Notes under the pieces: generated by a model | What the model saw: the letters and a program-made list of their open reading frames with translations, nothing else | What the model was told of the DNA's origin: nothing | Databases searched by the model: none | Shown here: positions 31,623 through 40,244 of the stretch, piece by piece | Position numbering within the stretch: the stretch's first letter is position 1 | How the letters are laid out: each line of letters opens with the position of its first letter | DNA from: Phenylobacterium sp. | Lineage (GTDB): Bacteria; Pseudomonadota; Alphaproteobacteria; Caulobacterales; Caulobacteraceae | Assembly: GCF_022402485.1 (NCBI RefSeq) | Contig: NZ_JAKRSA010000018.1 | Span: 1-64,000, forward strand | Length of the DNA: 64,000 nt | Reading direction: 5' to 3' | Program-made: the position numbers and the translations under genes

Positions 31623-33712
31623 GGGCTTTTCCAAACCCAGAGCAGGTTTTCTTCCCGCGTCCAACCGGTGCGGCCATCTCCCAGCCGCACCCGTCGCCAG
31701 CCGAGATAGGCCTGCTCCACCCGACCGACGCTGCCGCCGGCCAGCTGGATGGCCGCGGCTTCGACCGGGGTGTCGACGGGAAGATCGCGCAGGGCACCTG
31801 CGCCCCAGATCACCACCGCCCGGTGGCTTGCAAGCGGGCCATAGGCGTTCAGCGCAAGGGCGCTGATCAGGCCGCCTGCCATTGCCAGACCTGCCAAGGA
31901 CAGACCGACCTGCGTCACATAGGGCCTAGGCCGGTAGCGGGCATAAAGTGCGCCCGCCAGGCCCAGGGCCGCCAGCCAGGCAAACCCGATCGCCGACCAT
32001 CTCCACACCGCGGGTGAGGCCAAGGCGATGGCGTGTCCGCGCCAGTCCCGGGGGCGGGGCACGCTGGCGCGAGGCTCCAGGCTGTAGCCAGCCTTGGCGC
32101 TGGTCATCAGCCACAGGCGGCGCAGCTGGGGATCAGAGGGATGCTGGACCCAGGCGATGGCCGCATGACCGGCGGCCTCCTCCCAGCGATCCTGGGCGGC
32201 CAGGGCGACGGCCAGGTTGTGGCGGGCACGCCAGTCCTGGGGGGCGTCCGCGACCGCCTCGCGCAGGGCCTTTGCGGTCATCTCCTGGGCGCTGGCCTGG
32301 CCGTGCGGCAGCACAAGGATCAGGCTCACCAGGGCTGCGGCCACCGGCACCAGGTGCGATCTCTGCAGGGCCGTGCGGGGCTTGAAGGGCGGCGGGGGGC
32401 CGATCTCCGTCAGCAGCTGGCGGGCGCGGTCGGCCCAGTCGGCCGGATGTTCTCCCTGGCGGCCATAGAGGGTGTGGTCGGCCTCGGCCCAGAGCTGGCC
32501 CCAGCGGGGGTCGGTGAAGGCGTCGGGCACCGGGGCGGCGAGGCCCAGGCGCAGGCGCAGGGCCGCGTTGTGTTGCCAATCCCGGATCAGGCTGCGGGAC
32601 TGGGCGGGATCGGGGTCCTGTAGCAGCCGTGTGAGGATGAGCTCCATCTGGCGATGGGCGCGCCGTGCCAGACGATAGGGGTCGGCGAGATAGGCCCGCC
32701 AAAGGGCCAGGGCCATCCACAGCCCGCCCAGGCTGAGGGGCACCCCCAGCAGGGCCAGACGCCAGAGGACATCGGCGGGCGGGGCCAGGGCCCGACTGCG
32801 CCCGACCATCATGGGGGGCAAGGTGTCCGCATCCTCCGGGGCCAGTCCAGCTTCGCCTTCTGCGGGCAGGAGGTCACCCTGCGGGCCGGGCAGGACCTCC
32901 AGGGTGATCGGCGGGGCGGTCAACTGGACGTAACGGCCCGACCGTGGATCAAAAGTCACCACTTCAAATGCGCTGAGGACATAGCGCCCGGCCCGCTGAG
33001 GGATCAGGGTCACCGCCTCGCTGACGGAGCGCTCGAACAGGGTGGCGTCTTCGCCTTCGACCTGTTCAGGCTCGCCAATGACCTGGAAGTCCCGGGACAC
33101 TTGGCGGGCGGGCAGTCCGGTGATGGCCGGCCAGTTGCCCGTCCCCGACAGGGTCACCCGCCAGGTCAGGGTTTCGCCCACGCGCACCTCCTTGGCCTCG
33201 ATCCGGGAGTCGACCGCAAACTGGCCGACCACGCCCGTAAAGCCCTCGGGCGCAGGGGGCAGGGGACGGATTCGGAACAGGCCCGGGTCGCTGACCACCT
33301 CCCGGGTTTCGGTGATGGCGCGCTGGTACTCTTCCATGTCGATGACGCCGGTCTGCAGGCGCATGACCTGCCTGGCGGGGGAAAGGGGCGTGAAGCCAGG
33401 GGTCAGGGCCATGGCCCTCGTCTTGAACTCGATCACGGCCCGGGACGCGCCCGGCGCGGGGGGCGCACGCAGGGCCGGGGCCCCCCAGGGCTCTGCCGCC
33501 AGGGGTTCTGAAGCCCATTCCAGCTCGCCCTCCAGATTGCCGAAGGTGTTCCAGTTGACGCTCCAGGCCAGGGTCAGGTCGAAGACCTCACCCGCCCAGA
33601 GAGGCTTGGCGGGCGCCTCGAAGCTGCCGGTGACGTCCTGAGCCAGGCTGGGCTGGGCGAGGCAGAGGGCCGCCGACAGGCTGGCCAGGACCAGGCGAAC
33701 CGGGCTCACCAT
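31598..33712 (-). CDS. BatD-BatE fusion protein (aerotolerance operon)
   Basis: 704 aa. A signal peptide (about 1-24, LCLAQPSLAQ) is followed by BatD-type beta-sandwich repeats (about 25-300, with VGETLTWRVTLSGTGNWP), a membrane segment (about 315-335), a cytoplasmic stretch, a second membrane segment near 470, TPR-like helices (ADAPQDWRARHNLAVALAAQDRWEEAA), two more membrane segments and a C-terminal SH3b-like part (GRVEQAYLGWRRVRLGDGRTGWT). BatE normally carries the TPR and SH3b parts as a separate protein. The start at 33712 overlaps the stop of the preceding gene. Bat proteins sit in the envelope and are linked to stress tolerance; the exact role is not settled. Confidence 0.75.
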   Translation of the reverse strand: MVSPVRLVLASLSAALCLAQPSLAQDVTGSFEAPAKPLWAGEVFDLTLAWSVNWNTFGNLEGELEWASEPLAAEPWGAPALRAPPAPGASRAVIEFKTRAMALTPGFTPLSPARQVMRLQTGVIDMEEYQRAITETREVVSDPGLFRIRPLPPAPEGFTGVVGQFAVDSRIEAKEVRVGETLTWRVTLSGTGNWPAITGLPARQVSRDFQVIGEPEQVEGEDATLFERSVSEAVTLIPQRAGRYVLSAFEVVTFDPRSGRYVQLTAPPITLEVLPGPQGDLLPAEGEAGLAPEDADTLPPMMVGRSRALAPPADVLWRLALLGVPLSLGGLWMALALWRAYLADPYRLARRAHRQMELILTRLLQDPDPAQSRSLIRDWQHNAALRLRLGLAAPVPDAFTDPRWGQLWAEADHTLYGRQGEHPADWADRARQLLTEIGPPPPFKPRTALQRSHLVPVAAALVSLILVLPHGQASAQEMTAKALREAVADAPQDWRARHNLAVALAAQDRWEEAAGHAAIAWVQHPSDPQLRRLWLMTSAKAGYSLEPRASVPRPRDWRGHAIALASPAVWRWSAIGFAWLAALGLAGALYARYRPRPYVTQVGLSLAGLAMAGGLISALALNAYGPLASHRAVVIWGAGALRDLPVDTPVEAAAIQLAGGSVGRVEQAYLGWRRVRLGDGRTGWTREENLLWVWKSPYSTGLAR

Positions 33713-35451
33713 GTCTGAGTTCCGGCCGGCCGCGGCGGGGTCTGGGCGGTCTGGCGGCGCAGGAACAGCGCGCCGGGGGAGTCGGCCGCCCGCAGCCGGC
33801 GCAGGGTGTCCAGGGGCTGGACCAGCGCCGGATTGCCCCACTCGGTGGGGTCATAGGTGTCGGCCTTGGAGCCGCCGACATTTTGCAGGCCCTGTTCGCC
33901 GGCCGTGGGATCTTCGGCGTCCTCCTCGGCCGGGGGTTCGCCCTCGCCCGGGGCAGCGTCCTCTCCGGCCACAGGTTGCTGGCCGGTGGCCTCCATGGGC
34001 TCATTGGCAGGATCTGCGGGGCCAGGGTCTTCCAGCGGCACAGGGGGCGGCGGGGTGAGCAGCCACGTCAGCCGGGCCTCGGCGGCCGCCCAGTCCATCT
34101 GGTCGGGGTCCAGGCGCGCGCCCAGGGCGATGGCGGCGAGCCCGTCGCGCATGACGCCCTCCTCAAGGGGATGGCCATGACCCCGATGGATTTCCCCGTA
34201 GCGGATGGCGACCTCGGTGACCCGCTGATAGTCGGCGGCGGTCAGTCGCCGGCGGGCGACCATCTCCTTTGCCAGGGTGCGCATCTTTAGCAGGGGGTCT
34301 TCCTCCCCCTGCAGGTCGGTCTCCGTCATCAGGGGGCCCTGGGCGAAGGACGCCCCCGCGGGGGTCAGGATGAGCGCTGCGACGGCGGCCAGGACCGCCT
34401 GGGCCAGCAGGGTTCCCTTGGCCGGCCGGAGGCGCGGATGGGCCGGGACCTCGACGGCTGCGCTCCACAACAGCAGGATCAAGGCTGCGGCAGCGAACCA
34501 GGCGAACTGGTCTGCGCCGCCGACCTGGCGTCCCTGGGTCTGGCCCGCCGACTCCGGGGCCGTGGCGCTGGCCGCTCGCACCAGGGCAGTGAGCTCTCCT
34601 GCCCGGGCGAGATCGAGGCTCTGCCCCCCCGGTGCCCCGCCGTCGGCGAGGGTGCTCAGCACCGCTGGCGACAGTCTGGACACCACCACGGCACCGTTGG
34701 GGCCCTGCAGCGGCTGACCGCCGGGCCCTACGGGTGAGGCGCCGGCCTCGGTGCCGAGACCGAGGGCAATGACCTTGATCCCCTGGGCGCGCAGGGCCGC
34801 CAGCGGCTCGGCCCACGGGCCGGGCTCGGCCTCGCCGTCGGTCAGGATCACCAGCACCCGCCCCTGGGGGGTGTCACTGAAGCTGTTCAGGGCCAGGGTC
34901 AGCAGGGCGCTGAAATTGCTGCCGGGGCTTGGCATGTGCTCGGGCGCGATGTCGGGCAGATAGGTCCGCAGGATGGCCTGATCTTCACTGACGGGGGCGA
35001 GCAGGTGGGCCTCGCCGGCAAAGCCGATCAGGCCGATCCGGCGCTCGGGCAGCTCATCGGCCAGGGTCAGGGCCAGGGCCCGGGCCCGGATGAGCCGCGA
35101 GGGGGACACATCACTGGCCAGCATGCTGCGCGACAGGTCCAGGGCGATGATCACCTCGCCCGGCGCGCTGTCGTCGGGGGCCACGGGCACCTGACCCCAC
35201 TGCGGTCGGGCCAGGGCCAGCACCATGAGCAGGGCGGCGAGCCAAAACCGCCAGGGCCTGGCCATGGGGCGTCCAGCCCGGGGGTCGAACCGAACCCAGC
35301 CCCCGATGACCGCGCCGCGCCGGATTTTTCCGCCTGGCCCGTCGGCATCAGAGACCGCGCCGCGCGCCTGCCGCCGCAGCAGCCCTTCCACCCCGATCAG
35401 CAGCGGGATCAGGGCGCAGAGCCAGAGGGCCTGAGGCCATAACAGGGTCAT
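33706..35451 (-). CDS. BatB-like VWA protein with BatC-like C-terminal extension
   Basis: 581 aa. An N-terminal membrane segment (LLWPQALWLCALIPLLIGVEG), a second (FWLAALLMVLALARP), then a von Willebrand A domain with a complete MIDAS start DLSRSM and ILTDGEAEPG; a further membrane segment near 325 and another near 360 (LLAQAVLAAVAALILTPAG). Then comes an extracytoplasmic helical tail ending in an acidic Pro/Glu-rich stretch (about 480-540) and a Trp C-terminus. The tail sits where BatC would be, but no clear TPR is seen in it. It overlaps batA by 4 bp (ATGA) and the BatD-BatE gene by 7 bp. Confidence 0.75.
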   Translation of the reverse strand: MTLLWPQALWLCALIPLLIGVEGLLRRQARGAVSDADGPGGKIRRGAVIGGWVRFDPRAGRPMARPWRFWLAALLMVLALARPQWGQVPVAPDDSAPGEVIIALDLSRSMLASDVSPSRLIRARALALTLADELPERRIGLIGFAGEAHLLAPVSEDQAILRTYLPDIAPEHMPSPGSNFSALLTLALNSFSDTPQGRVLVILTDGEAEPGPWAEPLAALRAQGIKVIALGLGTEAGASPVGPGGQPLQGPNGAVVVSRLSPAVLSTLADGGAPGGQSLDLARAGELTALVRAASATAPESAGQTQGRQVGGADQFAWFAAAALILLLWSAAVEVPAHPRLRPAKGTLLAQAVLAAVAALILTPAGASFAQGPLMTETDLQGEEDPLLKMRTLAKEMVARRRLTAADYQRVTEVAIRYGEIHRGHGHPLEEGVMRDGLAAIALGARLDPDQMDWAAAEARLTWLLTPPPPVPLEDPGPADPANEPMEATGQQPVAGEDAAPGEGEPPAEEDAEDPTAGEQGLQNVGGSKADTYDPTEWGNPALVQPLDTLRRLRAADSPGALFLRRQTAQTPPRPAGTQTW

Positions 35452-36488
35452 GGCCGCGCCCCTGCAACCGGCCGCTCCGAAATCCGCCGAAGCGCGATCC
35501 CCCAGGCCGGTGCGGCCGCCAGCAGCAGCAGGAGGGCACCGCCCAGCGGCCACGGGAACAGGGGGGTGGTCACCCGACGGGTCTTGACCTGGAAGGCGGT
35601 CTTCTGGGCGGCGTCGATGGCGGCGAAAGCGCTGTTCAGGGCGGCGGTGTCGCCGGCCTGGACGAACCGGCCGTCGGTATCCCGGGCCATGCGCTGCAAG
35701 GCCTCGACATCCAGGGCCGAGGGGAACTGACGGGTTCCGACCCGTCGACCCTGATCATCGAAGATCGGAAAGGGAACCATGCCGTTGCGTCCGGCGCCGA
35801 TGGTGTAGACCGGCACGCCCCGGTGACGGGCCAGGGCGGTGGACTGCGGCGGGGTGAGGCTGCCGCTGGTGTTGGCCCCATCGGTGAGCAGGATCACGAA
35901 GCGGCCGACGGCCTGGTCCTCGGCCTCCCGGGGACGCTCCAGCCCAGCCAGGGCGATCCCCAGGCCATCGCCGATGGCGGTGCCGTCCTCCAGCAGCCCG
36001 ATCTGCACCCCGGCCAGCTGCTCGGCCAGCCAGGCATGGTCGGTGGTCAGGGGGGCCAGGGTATAGGCCTGGGCCGCGAACAGAACGACGCCGATCCTGT
36101 CATTGGGGCGCTCGGTGACGAAGGCCTGGAGCGCAGGCCGGATGGCCTCCAGACGGTTGATGGGCCCGTCGGGGCCCACATAGTCCTCAGCCAGCATGGA
36201 GCTCGACAGGTCGATGGCCAGCATCAGGTCATAGCCCCGGGAGACCACCTCCTGCTGCTGGTCGGTGCGCTCCGGCTTGGCCAGGGCGACAGCGAGGAGG
36301 GCCATCACGCCATAGAGGCAGACCATGCGCCAAGGGGTCACTGGCAAGGTGCGGGCCGGGTTCCAGGCTGTCACATAGGGGGCGAGCCACACTGGCGCGC
36401 GCCCGCGCCATCGTCGCCAACCGGCGACGGCGGGGATCAGCAGCAAGAGCGCCAGGGCCCACGGGCTGGCGAACTGGAAGGTGCTCAT
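35448..36488 (-). CDS. batA: BatA-like VWA-domain membrane protein
   Basis: 346 aa. Two N-terminal membrane helices (WALALLLLIPAVAGW; MVCLYGVMALLAVALA), a VWA domain with DLSSSM (MIDAS), DGTAIGDGLGIALAGL and LLTDGANTSGS, and a C-terminal helix (PLGGALLLLLAAAPAWG). This is the standard BatA plan, with the VWA domain in the periplasm. The start at 36488 overlaps the DUF58 gene by 4 bp. VWA proteins of MoxR operons often work with the AAA+ ATPase in assembly or metal insertion of target complexes. Confidence 0.82.
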   Translation of the reverse strand: MSTFQFASPWALALLLLIPAVAGWRRWRGRAPVWLAPYVTAWNPARTLPVTPWRMVCLYGVMALLAVALAKPERTDQQQEVVSRGYDLMLAIDLSSSMLAEDYVGPDGPINRLEAIRPALQAFVTERPNDRIGVVLFAAQAYTLAPLTTDHAWLAEQLAGVQIGLLEDGTAIGDGLGIALAGLERPREAEDQAVGRFVILLTDGANTSGSLTPPQSTALARHRGVPVYTIGAGRNGMVPFPIFDDQGRRVGTRQFPSALDVEALQRMARDTDGRFVQAGDTAALNSAFAAIDAAQKTAFQVKTRRVTTPLFPWPLGGALLLLLAAAPAWGIALRRISERPVAGARP

Positions 36489-37393
36489 GGGGCCCCTCGG
36501 GCCGAACCCGAGCGCCGGGCGCGCAGGAAGCCCACCAGGGCGGCCAAGGGATCCTCGGCAGTGTCCACCACAAGTCGGTCCAGGGGATCGGGCCACCAGG
36601 CCCGCCAGGTCTCCTCTCGCGCGGCGCGCCATTCCGCATGGGCCTCGCGGCTGGCCGGGGTGTTCTCAACCCAGGTCAAAGCCCCTGCGGCGGGATCAAA
36701 AGCAGTGAAGCTCGCAGATGGCGGCGGTGCCCGCTCCCAGGGGTCTTCGACCCGCACGCCGACCACCGGATGTCGACGGCGGAAGGCCGCCCATTCCGGC
36801 GGGGGTGGTCCAGGGGGAATCTCTCCAAACCACACCACCAACGCCCCTTGAGGCACAGGACTGGTCAGCAGCGGCGAGGGGCGAAACGGCTGACGCGGGG
36901 CCGGATCCGGCGGATCGGCGGCGAACAGGGCGGCGAGGGAAGACAGCAGGCGGGCTCGCCGGCGTGTGGGGTTGTGCCGGGTTTCCCCGTCCGGCAGCTG
37001 GTGCAGCAGTCCAGCCCGTTCCCGGTTCACCACCGCCAGCATCAGGGTCAGAGCGGCCAGCTGCAGCAGGATCTCGCGCTTGCTCGCAACGCCTGAGCCG
37101 AACTGCAGGGCAGGGTCATCGCTGACCACCGCCCAGATGGTCAGTTCCCGTTCCTCGACAAAGACCTTGCGATAGAGGTCGCCCAGGCGGGCGGTGACGT
37201 TCCAGTCCACATCACGGATGTCGTCGCCATAGGCGTAGCGAACCACCTGGTCGAATTCCATGCCTCGGCCCCGGAAGACCGAGCGGTGCGCGCCGCCCAG
37301 CAGGGTCTGGACCGAACGGCGGCGCAATTGCCACTCAAGCCGGCGCAGGGCGCTCTGGGCTCGCGGGTCGATCACCGGCGAGGGGGCGTTCAT
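36485..37393 (-). CDS. DUF58 domain protein of the MoxR-Bat operon
   Basis: 302 aa, soluble. It holds the DUF58 signature (FRGRGMEFDQVVRYAYGDDIRDVDWNVTAR near 40-69, then LYRKVFVEERELTI), which marks the gene between moxR and batA in most bat operons. Middle part is proline-rich. It lies 10 bp behind moxR and overlaps batA by 4 bp. Confidence 0.85.
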   Translation of the reverse strand: MNAPSPVIDPRAQSALRRLEWQLRRRSVQTLLGGAHRSVFRGRGMEFDQVVRYAYGDDIRDVDWNVTARLGDLYRKVFVEERELTIWAVVSDDPALQFGSGVASKREILLQLAALTLMLAVVNRERAGLLHQLPDGETRHNPTRRRARLLSSLAALFAADPPDPAPRQPFRPSPLLTSPVPQGALVVWFGEIPPGPPPPEWAAFRRRHPVVGVRVEDPWERAPPPSASFTAFDPAAGALTWVENTPASREAHAEWRAAREETWRAWWPDPLDRLVVDTAEDPLAALVGFLRARRSGSARGAP

Positions 37394-37403
37394 CGGCGGG
37401 GGC

Positions 37404-38402
37404 TCAGCCCGGCACGGCGACGGCGGCCAGGGTCTGGCTGACGATGGTGTCCGCGCTCAGTCCTCCGGCCTCCGCCTCATAGGTCAGGCCGATCCGATGG
37501 CGCAGGACATCGGGGGCCACCTCCTGAACCAGGCTCGGGGTCACATGCTCAAGGCCCCGCAGGAAGGCCAGGGCGCGGCTGGCCTGGTAGAGGGCCAGGG
37601 TCGCGCGCGGCGATGCGCCAAACGCCAGCGGCCTTGGGCCGCCACTGGGGGCAGCGGCCAGGCTACGGGTGTGGCGCACCAGGGCCAGCAGATAGGCTTG
37701 AATTTCGGGGGCCACGAACACCCCATCCACAGCTTCGCGCAGAGCCAGGAGCTCAGGCCCGTTGGAGGCGGCCTCGACCACAGGGGAGCGGGTCGCTGAG
37801 CCCCATCGCCGGAGCATTTCCAGCTCGTCGTCGCTGGAGGGATAATCCAGGAGGAGCTTGAACAGGAAGCGGTCGGTCTGAGCCTCAGGCAGGGGATAGG
37901 TGCCCTCATGTTCCACCGGGTTCTGGGTGGCCAGGACCAGGAACGGATTGGGCAGGGGATGGCGGGTGCCGCCAATGGTCACCTGCCGCTCCTGCATGGC
38001 CTCCAGCAGAGCGCTCTGGACCTTGGCGGGTGAGCGATTGATCTCGTCAGCCAGCACGATATTGGCGAAAACCGGCCCCAGATGGGGGGTGAAGCTGCCG
38101 TCATGGGGGGAATAGACCAGGGTCCCCACCACGTCGCTGGGCAGCAGGTCTGGGGTGAACTGGATGCGCTCGAAGTCCAGCCCCATGGCCTGACCGAGCG
38201 ACTTGACCAGCAGGGTCTTGGCGAGGCCCGGCATCCCCTCCAGCAGCACGTGACCGCCTACCAGCAGGGCAATCTGCAGCCGCTCCACCACGCTGGCCTG
38301 ACCCAGGACCGCCTTGCCGATTTCGCCGGACAGGCGCTCGGCCCAGGCTGGTCCAGACGAGGTCAGCGATGGGGCGGTGTCGGTAAGGCTCATCTGGGTC
38401 AT
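37404..38402 (-). CDS. moxR: MoxR-family AAA+ ATPase
   Basis: 332 aa. Walker A in LLEGMPGLAKTLLVKSL, Walker B in NIVLADEINRSPAKVQSALLEAM, sensor segments in LATQNPVEHEGTYPLPEAQTDRF, and a C-terminal lid with GASPRATLALYQASRA. MoxR ATPases act as chaperones for protein complexes with the VWA partners encoded downstream. The start may be 38402 or 38393. It heads the five-gene operon moxR, DUF58, batA, batB/C, batD/E. The deacylase gene upstream on the same strand ends 76 bp before it. Confidence 0.88.
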   Translation of the reverse strand: MTQMSLTDTAPSLTSSGPAWAERLSGEIGKAVLGQASVVERLQIALLVGGHVLLEGMPGLAKTLLVKSLGQAMGLDFERIQFTPDLLPSDVVGTLVYSPHDGSFTPHLGPVFANIVLADEINRSPAKVQSALLEAMQERQVTIGGTRHPLPNPFLVLATQNPVEHEGTYPLPEAQTDRFLFKLLLDYPSSDDELEMLRRWGSATRSPVVEAASNGPELLALREAVDGVFVAPEIQAYLLALVRHTRSLAAAPSGGPRPLAFGASPRATLALYQASRALAFLRGLEHVTPSLVQEVAPDVLRHRIGLTYEAEAGGLSADTIVSQTLAAVAVPG

Positions 38403-38478
38403 CCACTCAAATTCACACGTCGCCGTCTGGCGCGCCCCATGCCGGACGCGCCAGACCAAGCCAGACCCTCAACGGTCG

Positions 38479-40104
38479 CTACTGGCCGCGACGAAGCACT
38501 CTGCCGTGACGCTGTTCGGTCACCTTGCCCTGGCTGAGCGCGGTCTGGCCGTTGACGAAGATGTACTCCATCCCCTCCGAATAGGCGTGGGGCTCCTGAT
38601 AGGTGGCCACGTCGCGGATGGTCTCAGGGTTGAAGACCAGCACATCGGCAAAAGCGCCCGGTGCGATGACCCCACGATCGGTAATGCCGAACACCTGGGC
38701 CGGCAGTCCGGTGGAAGCATGGATCGCCTGGGCCATGCTGAGCACTTCCCGTTCGATCACATAGCGCCGGAACTTGCGGGGATAGGCGCCGTAGGCCCGG
38801 GGGTGCTCGCCGCCCTCGCCAAAGGCCACCAGGGCCCCGTCCGAAGAGGTCATCATCCACGGCTGCTTCATCAGCAGTTCCACGTCCTTCTCGTTCATGT
38901 TGAACGAGACGATGCTGGAGCCCCCCTTGATCAGCATGTCGATCGCCGTATCGAGGGGATCTTGCAGGTTCCGCCGGGCGATCTCGTCCAGCCGCATGCC
39001 GTTCAGCGAAGGATCAGCACGGAAATTGCGGATCATGATGGCGTTGGCGCCGGCCCGCCGCTCCAGATTGGCCACCATCTCCTGACGGATCAGGGCGCGC
39101 TGCTCTGGATTTTGCAGACGCTTGGCGATGGCGTCCTGGCCGCCTTCCTGCGCCCAGCCTGGCACCAGGGAGGCCTGCAGGGACGAGCCGGAAGCGGCGT
39201 AGGGATACTGATCGCCCCAGATGGAGAGGCCCTCAGCCCGGGCAGCGTTGATCATCGCCACCGCCTGTTCCGACTGACCCCAGACGCTGGGGCCGAGCAT
39301 CTTCATGTGGGTGACAATCCCGGGGATGCCGGTCTGACGGGAGACCTCAATCAGTTCCTCGACAGCCCCCAGCACCCCCACATCATAGCTGGACTCGTCG
39401 CGGATATGGCTGATGTGGAAGGCCCCCGGATAGGCATTGGCAACCTTGGCCAGGGCCACCAGTTCGGAGGTCTCGGAATACTTGCCGGGGATGTAGAAGG
39501 GGCCGCTGGAGAAGCCGAAGGCCCCCAGGTCCATGGCCTTCTTGACCAGGGCCTCCATGCCCGCCAGCTCGGCGGCGGTGGGCTTGCGATTTTCCAGTCC
39601 CATAATGTCGCGGCGCACGCCGTTGTGGCCGATCATCGGCACGACGTTGACGCCCGGGGTCTGGGTTTCAATGTCGGCGATCTGTGGTGCGAGGTCGCCC
39701 GGCCCGCCGCCATCAGGGTTGATCATCACCGTGGTGATGCCCTGGTAAAGGACTGGGATGGCCGCAGCCAGTTCTTGCGTCTCGATGGCCGGGGCGGCGT
39801 GGGAGTGGGGATCAATGAACCCCGGAGAGACATACTTGCCCGTGGCGTCCACCACAGTCGTGGCGGTGGCCGTCGCCGGGATCGTGCCCACCTCGACGAT
39901 CCGCTCACCCTTGATCGCCACGTCGGCGGCCTTGCCCTCCGCGCCCGTGCCGTCAAACACCAGGCCGCCACGGATGAGGACGTCATAGTCCTGGGCCAAA
40001 GCGGTCGCCGACACCCCCGACATCAGGCTGAGGGCAAATCCAGCCGCCAGGAGTCGGCGGCGGATAGGGTTGGGCGGGCTGGCGCTGCGGCGGTCAGGTA
40101 TCAT
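38479..40104 (-). CDS. Secreted N-acyl-D-amino-acid deacylase (paralogue A)
   Basis: 541 aa amidohydrolase-superfamily enzyme. The N-terminal export signal has RRRLLAAG and ends TALAQ; the triple Arg makes a Tat route possible. Catalytic parts: DPHSHAAP (HxH metal ligands), FGFSSGPFYIPGKY, HISHIRDE, VTHMKMLG and MTSSDG with the late metal-binding Asp; the C-terminal GAFADVLVFNP closes the composite domain. The family frees D-amino acids from N-acyl or peptide forms. It follows the TonB receptor on the same strand (140 bp) and is very similar to the product of 43642. The 541-residue length is typical. Confidence 0.87.
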   Translation of the reverse strand: MIPDRRSASPPNPIRRRLLAAGFALSLMSGVSATALAQDYDVLIRGGLVFDGTGAEGKAADVAIKGERIVEVGTIPATATATTVVDATGKYVSPGFIDPHSHAAPAIETQELAAAIPVLYQGITTVMINPDGGGPGDLAPQIADIETQTPGVNVVPMIGHNGVRRDIMGLENRKPTAAELAGMEALVKKAMDLGAFGFSSGPFYIPGKYSETSELVALAKVANAYPGAFHISHIRDESSYDVGVLGAVEELIEVSRQTGIPGIVTHMKMLGPSVWGQSEQAVAMINAARAEGLSIWGDQYPYAASGSSLQASLVPGWAQEGGQDAIAKRLQNPEQRALIRQEMVANLERRAGANAIMIRNFRADPSLNGMRLDEIARRNLQDPLDTAIDMLIKGGSSIVSFNMNEKDVELLMKQPWMMTSSDGALVAFGEGGEHPRAYGAYPRKFRRYVIEREVLSMAQAIHASTGLPAQVFGITDRGVIAPGAFADVLVFNPETIRDVATYQEPHAYSEGMEYIFVNGQTALSQGKVTEQRHGRVLRRGQ

Positions 40105-40244
40105 GGGGCTCTCCGTGATCTGGGGCGAGGGCGCGACGCCTCGGCTTTGGGACCTGTTTGGCCAGGGGCCAGTCGTCCAGTTGGATCGCGTAGGCGTCTG
40201 GCGCGAGGCCCGGGGTCAATCGACCGGGCCTCGCGCCGACGGGG

